Shown here: positions 28,960 through 36,757 of the stretch, one piece after another | How the letters are laid out: each line of letters opens with the position of its first letter | How positions within the stretch are numbered: the stretch's first letter is position 1 | NCBI RefSeq assembly: GCF_023499255.1 | Contig: NZ_CP092183.1 | Coordinates: 7,250,501 to 7,314,500 of the forward strand | Source of the DNA: Couchioplanes caeruleus | GTDB taxonomy: Bacteria > Actinomycetota > Actinomycetes > Mycobacteriales > Micromonosporaceae | DNA: 64,000 nt | Direction of reading: 5' to 3' | Translations under genes and position numbers: made by a program | Notes under the pieces: model-generated | Databases searched by the model: none | Told to the model about the DNA's origin: nothing | Seen by the model: only the letters and a program-made list of their open reading frames with translations

Positions 28960-31248
28960 GTGGCCGCCACGACCGGCCTCGGCGCCGAGGTGATCGTCGA
29001 CCGGCTGCTGGAGGCGGGCTTCGGCCCGTTCACCGGCGTGCCGTGCTCGTTCCTCGGTCCCGTGATCAGCCATCTGCAGGCCGAGCATCCGGGCCTCTAC
29101 CTGGTCAGCGGCAACGAGGGCGAGGCGGTGGCGCTGGCGGCCGGGGCGCGGCTGGCCGGTCGGTGGCCGGTGGTGATCCTGCAGAACTCCGGGCTCGGCA
29201 ACGCGGTCAACCCGCTCACGTCGCTCTGCCACACCCTGCAGGTGCCGGTGCTGCTGATGGTCACGTGGCGGGGCGAGCCCGGCCGTCCGGACGAGCCGCA
29301 GCACGAGCTGATGGGCCGGATCACCCCGGAGATGCTCACCGCCATGGACGTCCGGTACGAGGTCCTGCGCCCCGATGCCGGGTGGTTCGAGCGTACGGTC
29401 GGCGCGGCGCGCCGCCACATGGAGGAGACCGGCCGCCCCTTCGCGCTCGTGGTGCCCAAGGGCGCGGTGGCCCCGGGCCGGAGCGTCACCTCCCCGCCCG
29501 TCGCGGGCGCCAAACTGCGCCGCGCCGAGGCCATCCGCCACGTCGTGCAGTCCCTGGACGACGACGCCCTGGTCGTGGCGACCACCGGCAAGACGGCACG
29601 CGAGCTGGAACGCGACCTGGACCGGCCGGAGAACCTCTACGTCGTGGGCTCGATGGGCTGCGCGTCGAGCGTCGCGCTCGGCATCGCCCTGCACGCCCCG
29701 GACCGTCAGGTGGTCGTGCTCGACGGCGACGGGGCCGCGCTCATGCGGTTGGAGGCGCTCGCCGGCATCGGCGGGCACTCACCGGAGAACCTCCTGCACA
29801 TCGTGCTGGACAACGAGGCGTACGAGTCCACCGGCGGCCAGCCGACGATGTCCCCGGTGATCGACCTGCCCGGGGTGGCGCGGGCGTGCGGCTACCGGGG
29901 AACCGCCGTGGCCGAGGACGAACCGGCGATCCGCCGGACCGTGTGCCGGGCGCTGCGCGAGGGCGGGCCGCAGCTCGTCCGCGTACCCGTCATCCCCGGG
30001 TCGGATCCGGGTCTCGGCCGCCCGGCGCTGGCACCACCCGCGTCGGCCGCCCGGTTCAGCGCCGCCGTCGCCCGGCCCACCGAACGGGTGCCGTCCACCG
30101 GCCGGACCGCAACGGAGGTGATGGACGCCGTGCCGCCGGCCGGCCGGCGGCAGGTGCTGATGAACCCGGGACCGGTGAACGCCGACGAGCGGGTCCGCGC
30201 CGCGCTGGCAGGCCCCGACGTCTGCCACCGTGAGGTCGAGTTCACCGACCTGCTGCTGCGGGTCCGCGACAAGGTCACCCGGATCTGCGGCGGCGGCGAC
30301 GACCACGCCTCGGTGGTCCTGACCGGCTCCGGCACGTCCGCGGTGGAGGCGATCATCAGCTCGGTGGTCCCGCACGACGGCGGCGTGCTGGCCGTCGACA
30401 ACGGCCACTACGGCAGGCGGATGTACGACATCGCGGTGGCGCACGGCCTGACCACCCAGCACCTCGACCTCGGCTGGGGGACCCGGATCCACCAGGCGGA
30501 CATCGGCCGGACCCTCGCGGCGGACGAGCGGCTCACCCACGTGCTCGTCGTCCACCACGAGACGAGTACGGGCATGCGCAACGACGTGGCCGCCGTGGCC
30601 GCCGAGGCGCACCGGTACGGCCGGGAAGTCATCGTGGACGCGGTCAGCAGCGTCGGCGCGGAGTACCTCGACATGCGCGCGACGGGCATCGACTGGCTCG
30701 CCGGCTCGGCCAACAAGTGCCTCGAGGGCATGCCCGGCCTGGGTTTCGTCTGCGGTCGCCGCAGCGGTTTCGCCACCCTCGACGCCCTGCCGCGCCGGAC
30801 CTTCTCGCTGGATCTGCACCGGCACTACCTGGCGCAGGAGATCGCCGGAGCGCCCGCGTTCACCCCCGGAGTGCCGGCCTTCTACGCCTTCGACGTCGCG
30901 CTCGACCTGGCCCTCGCCGAGGGCGTGGCAGCCCGCGGCGCCCGCTATGCGCGCCTGGCCGAGCAGCTCCGCGGCGGCCTCGAACGGCTGGGCTTCCGGC
31001 TGCTGCTCGCGCCGGAGGACCGGGCCGTCAGCCTCACCGCGGCCGCGCTCCCGACGGGTGTCGAGTTCGCCACCGTGCATGCGGCGATGCGCGAAGCCGG
31101 CTTCGTCATCTATCCGGCCCAGGAGGTGCTGGCCGGTGGCTACCTGCGGCTGTCCACGATGGGCACGATGACCGCGCAGGACGTGGACGAGTTCCTCACG
31201 AGCCTGCAGGCGCTGGTCCGTACCACCCTCGCCGCGGACGCGGGGTGA
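28960..31248 (+). CDS. Phosphonopyruvate decarboxylase fused to 2-aminoethylphosphonate transaminase
   Basis: A 762-residue two-enzyme fusion. Residues 1-375 are a ThDP-dependent phosphonopyruvate decarboxylase, with the cofactor motif GDGAAL near 258 and its downstream Asn; it makes phosphonoacetaldehyde and pulls the unfavourable PEP mutase reaction. Residues 395-755 are a class V PLP aminotransferase of the AEP:pyruvate type: NPGPVNADERV near 405 and the PLP Lys586 in SANKCLEG. In the making direction it yields 2-aminoethylphosphonate. The two are usually separate proteins. The GTG start directly follows the pepM stop, so translation is coupled. Both halves look catalytically complete. Confidence 0.93.
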   Translation: MAATTGLGAEVIVDRLLEAGFGPFTGVPCSFLGPVISHLQAEHPGLYLVSGNEGEAVALAAGARLAGRWPVVILQNSGLGNAVNPLTSLCHTLQVPVLLMVTWRGEPGRPDEPQHELMGRITPEMLTAMDVRYEVLRPDAGWFERTVGAARRHMEETGRPFALVVPKGAVAPGRSVTSPPVAGAKLRRAEAIRHVVQSLDDDALVVATTGKTARELERDLDRPENLYVVGSMGCASSVALGIALHAPDRQVVVLDGDGAALMRLEALAGIGGHSPENLLHIVLDNEAYESTGGQPTMSPVIDLPGVARACGYRGTAVAEDEPAIRRTVCRALREGGPQLVRVPVIPGSDPGLGRPALAPPASAARFSAAVARPTERVPSTGRTATEVMDAVPPAGRRQVLMNPGPVNADERVRAALAGPDVCHREVEFTDLLLRVRDKVTRICGGGDDHASVVLTGSGTSAVEAIISSVVPHDGGVLAVDNGHYGRRMYDIAVAHGLTTQHLDLGWGTRIHQADIGRTLAADERLTHVLVVHHETSTGMRNDVAAVAAEAHRYGREVIVDAVSSVGAEYLDMRATGIDWLAGSANKCLEGMPGLGFVCGRRSGFATLDALPRRTFSLDLHRHYLAQEIAGAPAFTPGVPAFYAFDVALDLALAEGVAARGARYARLAEQLRGGLERLGFRLLLAPEDRAVSLTAAALPTGVEFATVHAAMREAGFVIYPAQEVLAGGYLRLSTMGTMTAQDVDEFLTSLQALVRTTLAADAG

Positions 31249-31252
31249 ACCG

Positions 31253-33514
31253 ATGACGGTCACGACTGCGCGGCCCCGGTCACCCGGCGGCGCCGCGGGC
31301 GGCCGGGAGCCCTACCGCCTCGCGATCGTCGGCGGCGGCCCGCGGGCGACGTACGCGCTGGAGCGGCTCGCCGCGACCGTGGACCGCCTCGGGCCCGGCG
31401 AACGGCTGGAGATCCGCGTCTACGAGCGGACCGGCGAGTTCGGCGCCGGCGCGGTGCACAGCGCCCGCCAGGCCCGGACGAGCTTTCTCAACCGCACCAG
31501 CGAGCAGGTCAGCTTCGCCGCCGACGAGACGGTCCCCGGGGCGGGCTCGCTGCGCCCGCGCGACCAGCGCCCGAGCCTGTACGAGTGGTGCCGCAGCGAG
31601 TACGCCCGCACCGGCGACCCCGACTTCGACGTCTCCCCCACCGACTGGCCCAAGCGGCACGTGCACGGCGCCGCGCTGACCGACATGTTCACCCGGTTCG
31701 TGGCGGAGCTCGACGGCCGCCCCGGCGTGGAGGTGCAGCTGGTCGGCGAGGAGGTCGTCGACATCCGGGACGACGGGACGGATCTCCACGTCTGCACCGG
31801 TTCCGGGCAGCCGTACCCCGCGGATCAGGTGCTGCTCGTGACGGGGCACTCACCGCACGACCCGTGGCGCCTCCCCGAGGGGCGGCAGCGGATGGAGTTC
31901 GCGGGCCGGCACGGAACCGCCTATGTCCCGTACGCGTATCCCCTCGACGAGACGCTGTCGCCGGCGGCGGTCCCGCCCGGCGCGGTGGTCGGCTGCCTCG
32001 GGATGGGCCTGACGGCGATCGACGTGATCCTGCACCTGACCGAGGGCCGCGGCGGCACGTTCGCCCCCGGCCCGGACGGCGGTCTCGGCTACCGGCCCGG
32101 CGGCCGTGAGCCGGGGGCCATCGTGGCGTGCAGCGGCGCCGGCCTGTTCACCTTCACCCGTCCGGACAACCACAAACACGACAGCGAGCTGGAGCACCGC
32201 GGGACGTTCCTGACCGAGAAGGCCGTCGACCGGCTGCGCGAGTCGTCCGGCCTCCCGTCGCCCGGTGGCCGCCGGCAGCTGGACTTCGACACCCAGGTGC
32301 TCCCGCTGATCCTGCTGGAGATGGCCCACCTCTTCGCCACGACGCTGTACGGCGCGCGCGTGGGCCGTCACCTCGCCGCCCGGGCCCGTCCCGGCTACGA
32401 GCGGTTCCTGCGCGGCGAGCCGGCCGCCGCCCTCACCCGGCCGATCGAGGACGCCGTCGACGAGATCGGGCGGATCCTGGACGAGGTCCTCTCCGGCCAC
32501 GTCAGCGCCGCGGAGGCGGCCCGGCGGAGCCCCGAATGGCCGGTGACCGGGGCGCTGGCCCGCTGGGTCCGCGTGGTCCACGGCGAGGCCGCCGCCCGGC
32601 ACCTGGCCGACGTGCTGGACGACCCGGCCGCCCTGGTCGCCGCCCGGCGCACCTGGCCGCTGCCGTCGGGCCTCGACCCGTCGGCGCGCGGGAACCGCTT
32701 CACCTGGGCCGGAACGCTCGCGCCGATCCCCGCGGACGAGGCCACCGACCCCGGCCGGTACGCCTCCCGGGTGCTCGCCTTCATGGACCGCGACCTGGCC
32801 CGGGCCGCCCAGGGCAACCTCGACAACCCGCACAAGGCGGCCGCCGACGGGGTGTGGCGGGACCTGCGCGGGGTCATCTCGTACGCGGTGGACGACGGCG
32901 GCCTGACCCCGGCCTCGCAGCGGGCGTTCCTGGGCGCGTACCCGCGCCACCACAACCGGCTCGCGAACGGCGCCGCGCCCGAGGTGATGGCCCGGATCAC
33001 CGCGCTGGTCCGGGCGGGCGTCGTCGACGTCGGCACCGGCCCCGGCGCGCGCGTCGAGTGCGACGAGGACGCCGGCCGCTTCCGGCTGATCGGCCCGGTG
33101 ACCGGGGCCCGGCGCGCCGTGGACCTGCTCGTCGACGCCCGCATCCACACCTTCGACCCGGAACTCGACAGCACGCCCCTCTTCCGGCGGCTCGCGGCCC
33201 GGGGCCTGGTCCGGCGGTGGCGCAACGTGGGCGCCGACGGGACCTCGTACGCCCCGGGCGGGCTCGACCTCACCCGCGAGGGCCACCCGGTCCGCGCGGA
33301 CGGGTGCCCGGAGCCGCGGGTGACCGTGCTGGGACCGGCCGCGGAGGGGCAGCGGTCGTTCCTGCTGTCCGCGCTGCGCCCCGGCCGTGATCACTACGTC
33401 ATGCGGGACACCCTCGCCTGGCTCGACCGATTCTGGGCGGCGTACCACGAGCGGCCGACGCCGGCCGGCGCCACCCCCTCCCCGACCGAAGCGAAAGGCG
33501 GGCTCGCCCGATGA
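31253..33514 (+). CDS. FAD/NAD(P)-binding protein, function unknown
   Basis: A 753-residue protein. The N-terminus has a dinucleotide-binding fold (VGGGPRATYALERL near 24-37) of the FAD-NAD(P)-binding (NAD_binding_9-like) family. A second glycine-rich site GCLGMGLTAIDV lies near 246, and the long C-terminal half is family-specific. No membrane segment or signal peptide. The start is ATG 31253, 4 bases after the transaminase stop; the end overlaps the next gene by ATGA. As part of the phosphonate operon it may oxidise or N-hydroxylate an aminophosphonate or a conjugate, but the family has few characterised members and I cannot name the reaction. Confidence 0.8.
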   Translation: MTVTTARPRSPGGAAGGREPYRLAIVGGGPRATYALERLAATVDRLGPGERLEIRVYERTGEFGAGAVHSARQARTSFLNRTSEQVSFAADETVPGAGSLRPRDQRPSLYEWCRSEYARTGDPDFDVSPTDWPKRHVHGAALTDMFTRFVAELDGRPGVEVQLVGEEVVDIRDDGTDLHVCTGSGQPYPADQVLLVTGHSPHDPWRLPEGRQRMEFAGRHGTAYVPYAYPLDETLSPAAVPPGAVVGCLGMGLTAIDVILHLTEGRGGTFAPGPDGGLGYRPGGREPGAIVACSGAGLFTFTRPDNHKHDSELEHRGTFLTEKAVDRLRESSGLPSPGGRRQLDFDTQVLPLILLEMAHLFATTLYGARVGRHLAARARPGYERFLRGEPAAALTRPIEDAVDEIGRILDEVLSGHVSAAEAARRSPEWPVTGALARWVRVVHGEAAARHLADVLDDPAALVAARRTWPLPSGLDPSARGNRFTWAGTLAPIPADEATDPGRYASRVLAFMDRDLARAAQGNLDNPHKAAADGVWRDLRGVISYAVDDGGLTPASQRAFLGAYPRHHNRLANGAAPEVMARITALVRAGVVDVGTGPGARVECDEDAGRFRLIGPVTGARRAVDLLVDARIHTFDPELDSTPLFRRLAARGLVRRWRNVGADGTSYAPGGLDLTREGHPVRADGCPEPRVTVLGPAAEGQRSFLLSALRPGRDHYVMRDTLAWLDRFWAAYHERPTPAGATPSPTEAKGGLAR

Positions 33515-34035
33515 CGACGGAGACGGAACTGGAGCTGGACGGCTGTCTGGTGATCTTCGAGGGGGCGCCGCGGCTCCGGTGGCGCCGGCTCGACGCCGGG
33601 CACTGGCGGATGACGGGGCTGTGGCCGGACGAGGACCAGCGCCTGCGGGTGCACGCCCGGATCGACGCCGGGCTGCCGACCCTGGTGGTGCTCGGCGCCC
33701 CGGACTCCGTGCCGGTGCTGCGGGAGGAGTGCGCGGACATGCCGGCGGGACCGGATCCCGTCGACATCACCGTGCCGCTGCTCGACTGGCTGCCCGCGCC
33801 GCACCGCCGCCGCGGCCTGGACTTCCTCGCGGCGAGCACCCGCGTCGCCGACGACCGGCCGCGGCTGCTGCTCCCGGCGCTGCTCCTGGACGACGGCCCC
33901 GGCGCGCTGCGGTTCGCGCTGCGAACCACCGAAGGACCCCTGTGGCCCCGCCACCTGCGGGAGGTCGCCGCGCACGCGTTCGGCGACACGGTACGGACGG
34001 AACAGCTCGACCAGCGGATGGAGCAGATGGCATGA
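33511..34035 (+). CDS. Conserved-looking protein of unknown function, 174 residues
   Basis: I do not recognise this 174-residue protein. It is soluble, acidic, without signal peptide, membrane segment, Cys pairs or any cofactor motif. Its codon use matches its neighbours, and both ends overlap adjacent genes by ATGA (33511 and 34032), so it is a real part of the operon, translated in step with the flavoprotein before it and the SDR after it. It could be a small partner subunit of the flavoprotein. No function is claimed. Confidence 0.75.
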   Translation: MTTETELELDGCLVIFEGAPRLRWRRLDAGHWRMTGLWPDEDQRLRVHARIDAGLPTLVVLGAPDSVPVLREECADMPAGPDPVDITVPLLDWLPAPHRRRGLDFLAASTRVADDRPRLLLPALLLDDGPGALRFALRTTEGPLWPRHLREVAAHAFGDTVRTEQLDQRMEQMA

Positions 34036-34769
34036 CCGGCACCGAGGCCCTCGAGGGTCGTATCGTCGCGCTGACCGGCGCGGGGCGCGGCCTGGGGCTG
34101 CAGATCGCCCGTACGCTGCTGGAACGCGGCGCCCGGGTGGTGGCCAACTTCCGCAGCCCTTCGGCGGACCTGGAGCAGCTCCGGGAGAAGTTCCCGGAGC
34201 TGGTGCTCGTCCAGGGCGACATCGCCGAGGAGGAGGCCGCCATCGAGCTCGTGGCCGCGGCCCGCCGCCTGGGCCGCCTCGACGCGGTGATCCACAACGC
34301 CGGGATCGCACGCGACCAGCTGCTCGTCCGGATGCCCGTGGAGGACTGGGACGAGGTCCACCGGGTGAATCTGCGGGGCGCGTTCCTGCTGTCGAAGCAC
34401 GCCGTCAAGGCCATGCTGCGGCAGCGCTACGGCCGCATCGTGTACATCTCCTCGGGCGCCGCCATCCTGGGCAACGCCGGGCAGGCGGCGTACGCGGCGA
34501 GCAAGGCCGGCCTGCACGGGCTGTCGGCGACCGTCGCGCAGGAGTACAGGTCGTACGGCATCCGTACGGTGGTGCTGGCGCCGGGCCTGCTGGACACGGG
34601 TCTCGGCGAGGCGCTGGACGAGAAGATCATCGAGGAGAAGGCCGGGCGGTCGATGCTGGGCATCGGATCCGGTACGCAGATCGCGGCCACGGCGGCGTTC
34701 CTGGCCTCCGCGGACGCCGACTACATCAACGCAGTGATCATCCGCGCGGACGGCGGTCTGGTGTACTGA
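34032..34769 (+). CDS. Short-chain dehydrogenase/reductase, FabG-like
   Basis: A 245-residue classical SDR. It has the NAD(P)-binding motif TGAGRGLG near 15-22, NAG near 91, the catalytic Ser in YISSGAA near 139, and the YxxxK pair in YAASKAG near 154. Length and layout match 3-oxoacyl-ACP reductases. It could reduce a beta-keto acyl intermediate or phosphonoacetaldehyde-derived carbonyls. It overlaps the 174-residue protein by ATGA and is followed by the second PlsC. Context does not decide between a fatty-acyl and a phosphonate substrate. Confidence 0.92.
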   Translation: MTGTEALEGRIVALTGAGRGLGLQIARTLLERGARVVANFRSPSADLEQLREKFPELVLVQGDIAEEEAAIELVAAARRLGRLDAVIHNAGIARDQLLVRMPVEDWDEVHRVNLRGAFLLSKHAVKAMLRQRYGRIVYISSGAAILGNAGQAAYAASKAGLHGLSATVAQEYRSYGIRTVVLAPGLLDTGLGEALDEKIIEEKAGRSMLGIGSGTQIAATAAFLASADADYINAVIIRADGGLVY

Positions 34770-34858
34770 TGCCGGGGAGGCGCACCGGGGCGCCCATTCC
34801 TTATGATGTCAGGCGGTCATGTTCGCGCGTCCGCAATGGATCGGATCGGAAAGCACCG

Positions 34859-35542
34859 TTGTCTCTCATCTACACGGGCCTGCGCGCCCTCGCCGTTCCG
34901 ACTTTGCACGCCATGTGGAAGCTGCAGGTGAGCGGCCGGGAGAACGTTCCTGACCACGGACCGGTCATCCTGGCCTCCAACCACCTGTCGGTCGCCGACC
35001 ACCTGTTCCTGCCGGTGGCCTGCCCCCGGCTGGTGTACTTCATGGCCAAGTCCGACTACTTCCAGCAGGGCGGGCTCAAGGGCCGGTTCCGCGGGGCCTT
35101 CATGCGCTCGGTGGGGCAGATCCCCATCGAGCGCAGCGGCGGCCGGGCCGCCCTCGCCGGCCTCGAGCAGGCCCGTCAGGTCATCCTGAGCGGCAAGGTG
35201 TTCGGCATCTTCCCGGAGGGCACCCGGTCGCCGGACGGCCGGCTCTACCGCGGCAAGACCGGCGTCACCCGGCTGGCGTTGATGACCGGTGCGCCGGTCG
35301 TGCCGGTCGGCGTGCTGGGCACGGACAAGGCGCAGCCCATCGGCGCGCCTTTCCCGCGTCCCGGCCACACCGTGACCGTCCGGATCGGCAAGCCGGTCGT
35401 CTATGACGGCGCCGAGAAGGTCGGTCACAACGCCAAGCAGCTGCGGGAGATCACCGACGACATCATGAGCCGCATCGCGGAGCTGACGGGGCAGGAGACC
35501 GTCGACGTCTACGCGAGCCGCTCCGGAGATCAGCAGCAGTGA
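34859..35542 (+). CDS. PlsC-type acyltransferase (copy 2)
   Basis: A PlsC-family acyltransferase of 227 residues from TTG 34859. Motifs: HX4D as NHLSVAD near 41 and FPEGTRSPDG near 108. The frame is also open from ATG 34769, which overlaps the SDR stop, but those 30 extra residues resemble nothing in the family and cover an AT-rich patch. The TTG has GGAAAG upstream and gives the usual family N-terminus. It is a paralogue of the PlsC at 26338-27027; the two share the same motif context but are clearly diverged. It closes the phosphonate operon. Acylation of a phosphonate-bearing lipid or of a tailored product is possible. Confidence 0.85.
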   Translation: MSLIYTGLRALAVPTLHAMWKLQVSGRENVPDHGPVILASNHLSVADHLFLPVACPRLVYFMAKSDYFQQGGLKGRFRGAFMRSVGQIPIERSGGRAALAGLEQARQVILSGKVFGIFPEGTRSPDGRLYRGKTGVTRLALMTGAPVVPVGVLGTDKAQPIGAPFPRPGHTVTVRIGKPVVYDGAEKVGHNAKQLREITDDIMSRIAELTGQETVDVYASRSGDQQQ

Positions 35543-35550
35543 CCCCGGCC

Positions 35551-35578
35551 GGCGGTCGTCCCGATGGGGGCGACCGCC
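35551..35578. terminator. Hairpin between convergent operons
   Basis: GGCGGTCG pairs with CGACCGCC, with three further C-G pairs inside a short loop. It lies in the 49-base gap between the stop of PlsC copy 2 and the stop of the SARP gene, so it may serve both directions. No T-run follows, as is usual in high-GC actinomycetes. Confidence 0.5.
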
Positions 35579-35591
35579 GATCCGCGCGGGT

Positions 35592-36419
35592 TCACAGCAC
35601 CAGGGCGTCCGCCTCGTCGAGCTGTGTGTCGAACTGCAGGATGCGCTGCTGCAGCCGCTGGCTGCGCGCACCGGGCTCCAGGCCGACCGCGTCGATGAGG
35701 TGTTCCCGCAGCTGGGCGTAGACGGACAGCGCCTCGGCGGTGCGCCCGGTGCGGTACAGGCACAGCATGAGCAGCTGATGGATGTGCTCGTGCGTCGGGT
35801 ATTCCGAGGCGACGGCGAAGAGCTCCGGCACCAGGCGGGCGTGCCGGTCGAGGCGCAGCTCGAGCTCGGCCTTGCGGCCGTAGACCATCAGGAACTGCTC
35901 GTCGAGCTGGCGGCCGACGGAGTTGAGCACCGGCACGTCGCGGAAACCGGCGAGCGCCGGGCCGCGCCGCAACGCCGTGGCCTGCTGCAGGATCTCGACG
36001 GCCTCCGGCACCCGGCCGGCCGCCTCCGCCTCGTCGGCGCGCTGCATCAGGCGGCGCAGCGTCTGGTGGTCGAGGTCGTAGACCCCGTCGTCGAGGACGT
36101 ACCCGGAGGCGCGGGTGGAGATGCCCACCGGGTCGGCGCCGTGGCTCTCCAGGTGCTTACGGACCCGTGACACGTACACGTGGAGCGCCGTTGCTGCGGT
36201 GCGTGGGCGGCACTCCGTCCAGAGCGCCGACTCGAGTTGCTGGGTCGACACGGAGGTTCCGGCGTACGCACACAGCAGCACCAGCAGGGTGCGCATCTTC
36301 GCGGGGCCGGGTGTGATGGCCCGGCCGTCGGGACCGAGGACCTCGAACGGCCCCAGCAGCCGCATGGCGATCCGTCGTGTGCTCGGAACAGCATTGAATT
36401 CCGCACGGATGTTCAACAT
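35592..36419 (-). CDS. SARP-family transcriptional activator
   Basis: A 275-residue Streptomyces antibiotic regulatory protein. The N-terminal OmpR-like winged helix starts at MRLLGPFEVLG (about 19-100), followed by a bacterial transcriptional activation (BTAD) helical repeat domain to residue 265. There is no ATPase or TPR extension, so it is a small, pathway-type SARP. ATG 36419 was chosen; the frame also opens at TTG 36422, which has a better spaced GGGGGAG, and an internal ATG at 36365 begins exactly at the DNA-binding domain. It sits between the phosphonate operon and the tailoring operon and is the only obvious cluster-specific regulator in view. Confidence 0.92.
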   Translation of the reverse strand: MLNIRAEFNAVPSTRRIAMRLLGPFEVLGPDGRAITPGPAKMRTLLVLLCAYAGTSVSTQQLESALWTECRPRTAATALHVYVSRVRKHLESHGADPVGISTRASGYVLDDGVYDLDHQTLRRLMQRADEAEAAGRVPEAVEILQQATALRRGPALAGFRDVPVLNSVGRQLDEQFLMVYGRKAELELRLDRHARLVPELFAVASEYPTHEHIHQLLMLCLYRTGRTAEALSVYAQLREHLIDAVGLEPGARSQRLQQRILQFDTQLDEADALVL

Positions 36420-36757
36420 CAAATCGCCGTCTCCCCCGATGGCCGCCGATGTGATCTAGAGATGACAATCCTAAGAGGAGTAGTCGCCTCGCGACAGTCT
36501 GGTAAAGGTCGATGTTTGCGTGCTTTCCTCCCGCGCCGCGTCCTCGGCCTCGCACCCGGATCTCGCGCCTTGTCGCAGCTAGAGCGGGGTGGGCATGGAT
36601 CCGGACGGCGGAGGGGTGTCGTGACAGTGACTTGAATCACTTGACAGAACACCCATCCGCCGACCCGGGAAAACGGTCGAGATCCCAGTGGTCGAGATGA
36701 GACGACCGCATTTCGTCGCGCCATTTCAGGATCGACGTTCGTTGACTTGTCAAGCAA
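36420..36757. promoter_or_regulatory. Intergenic region upstream of the SARP gene, with several short repeats
   Basis: This 338-base gap holds no credible gene. It contains an inverted repeat GTCGC-CTC-GCGAC at 36483-36495, a second AGTGA-N6-TCACT at 36626-36641, a direct repeat GGTCGAGAT at 36675-36683 and 36690-36698 (period 15), and a 12-base palindrome TTGACTTGTCAA at 36742-36753 right after the P450 stop. The first two lie where the SARP promoter should be. None is a textbook SARP box. Confidence 0.4.

Noticed and set aside
34769..34858. Longer start for PlsC copy 2
   Set aside because: The added 30 residues do not resemble the family and cover an AT-rich patch; TTG 34859 gives the normal N-terminus.
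36675..36698. GGTCGAGAT direct repeat as a SARP box
   Set aside because: Period of 15 bases does not fit the usual 11 or 22, and the site is about 250 bases upstream of the SARP gene; kept only as a repeat.
36512..36700. Small plus-strand frame between SARP and P450 genes
   Set aside because: No ribosome binding site, no motif, and it covers the repeats of the SARP upstream region.
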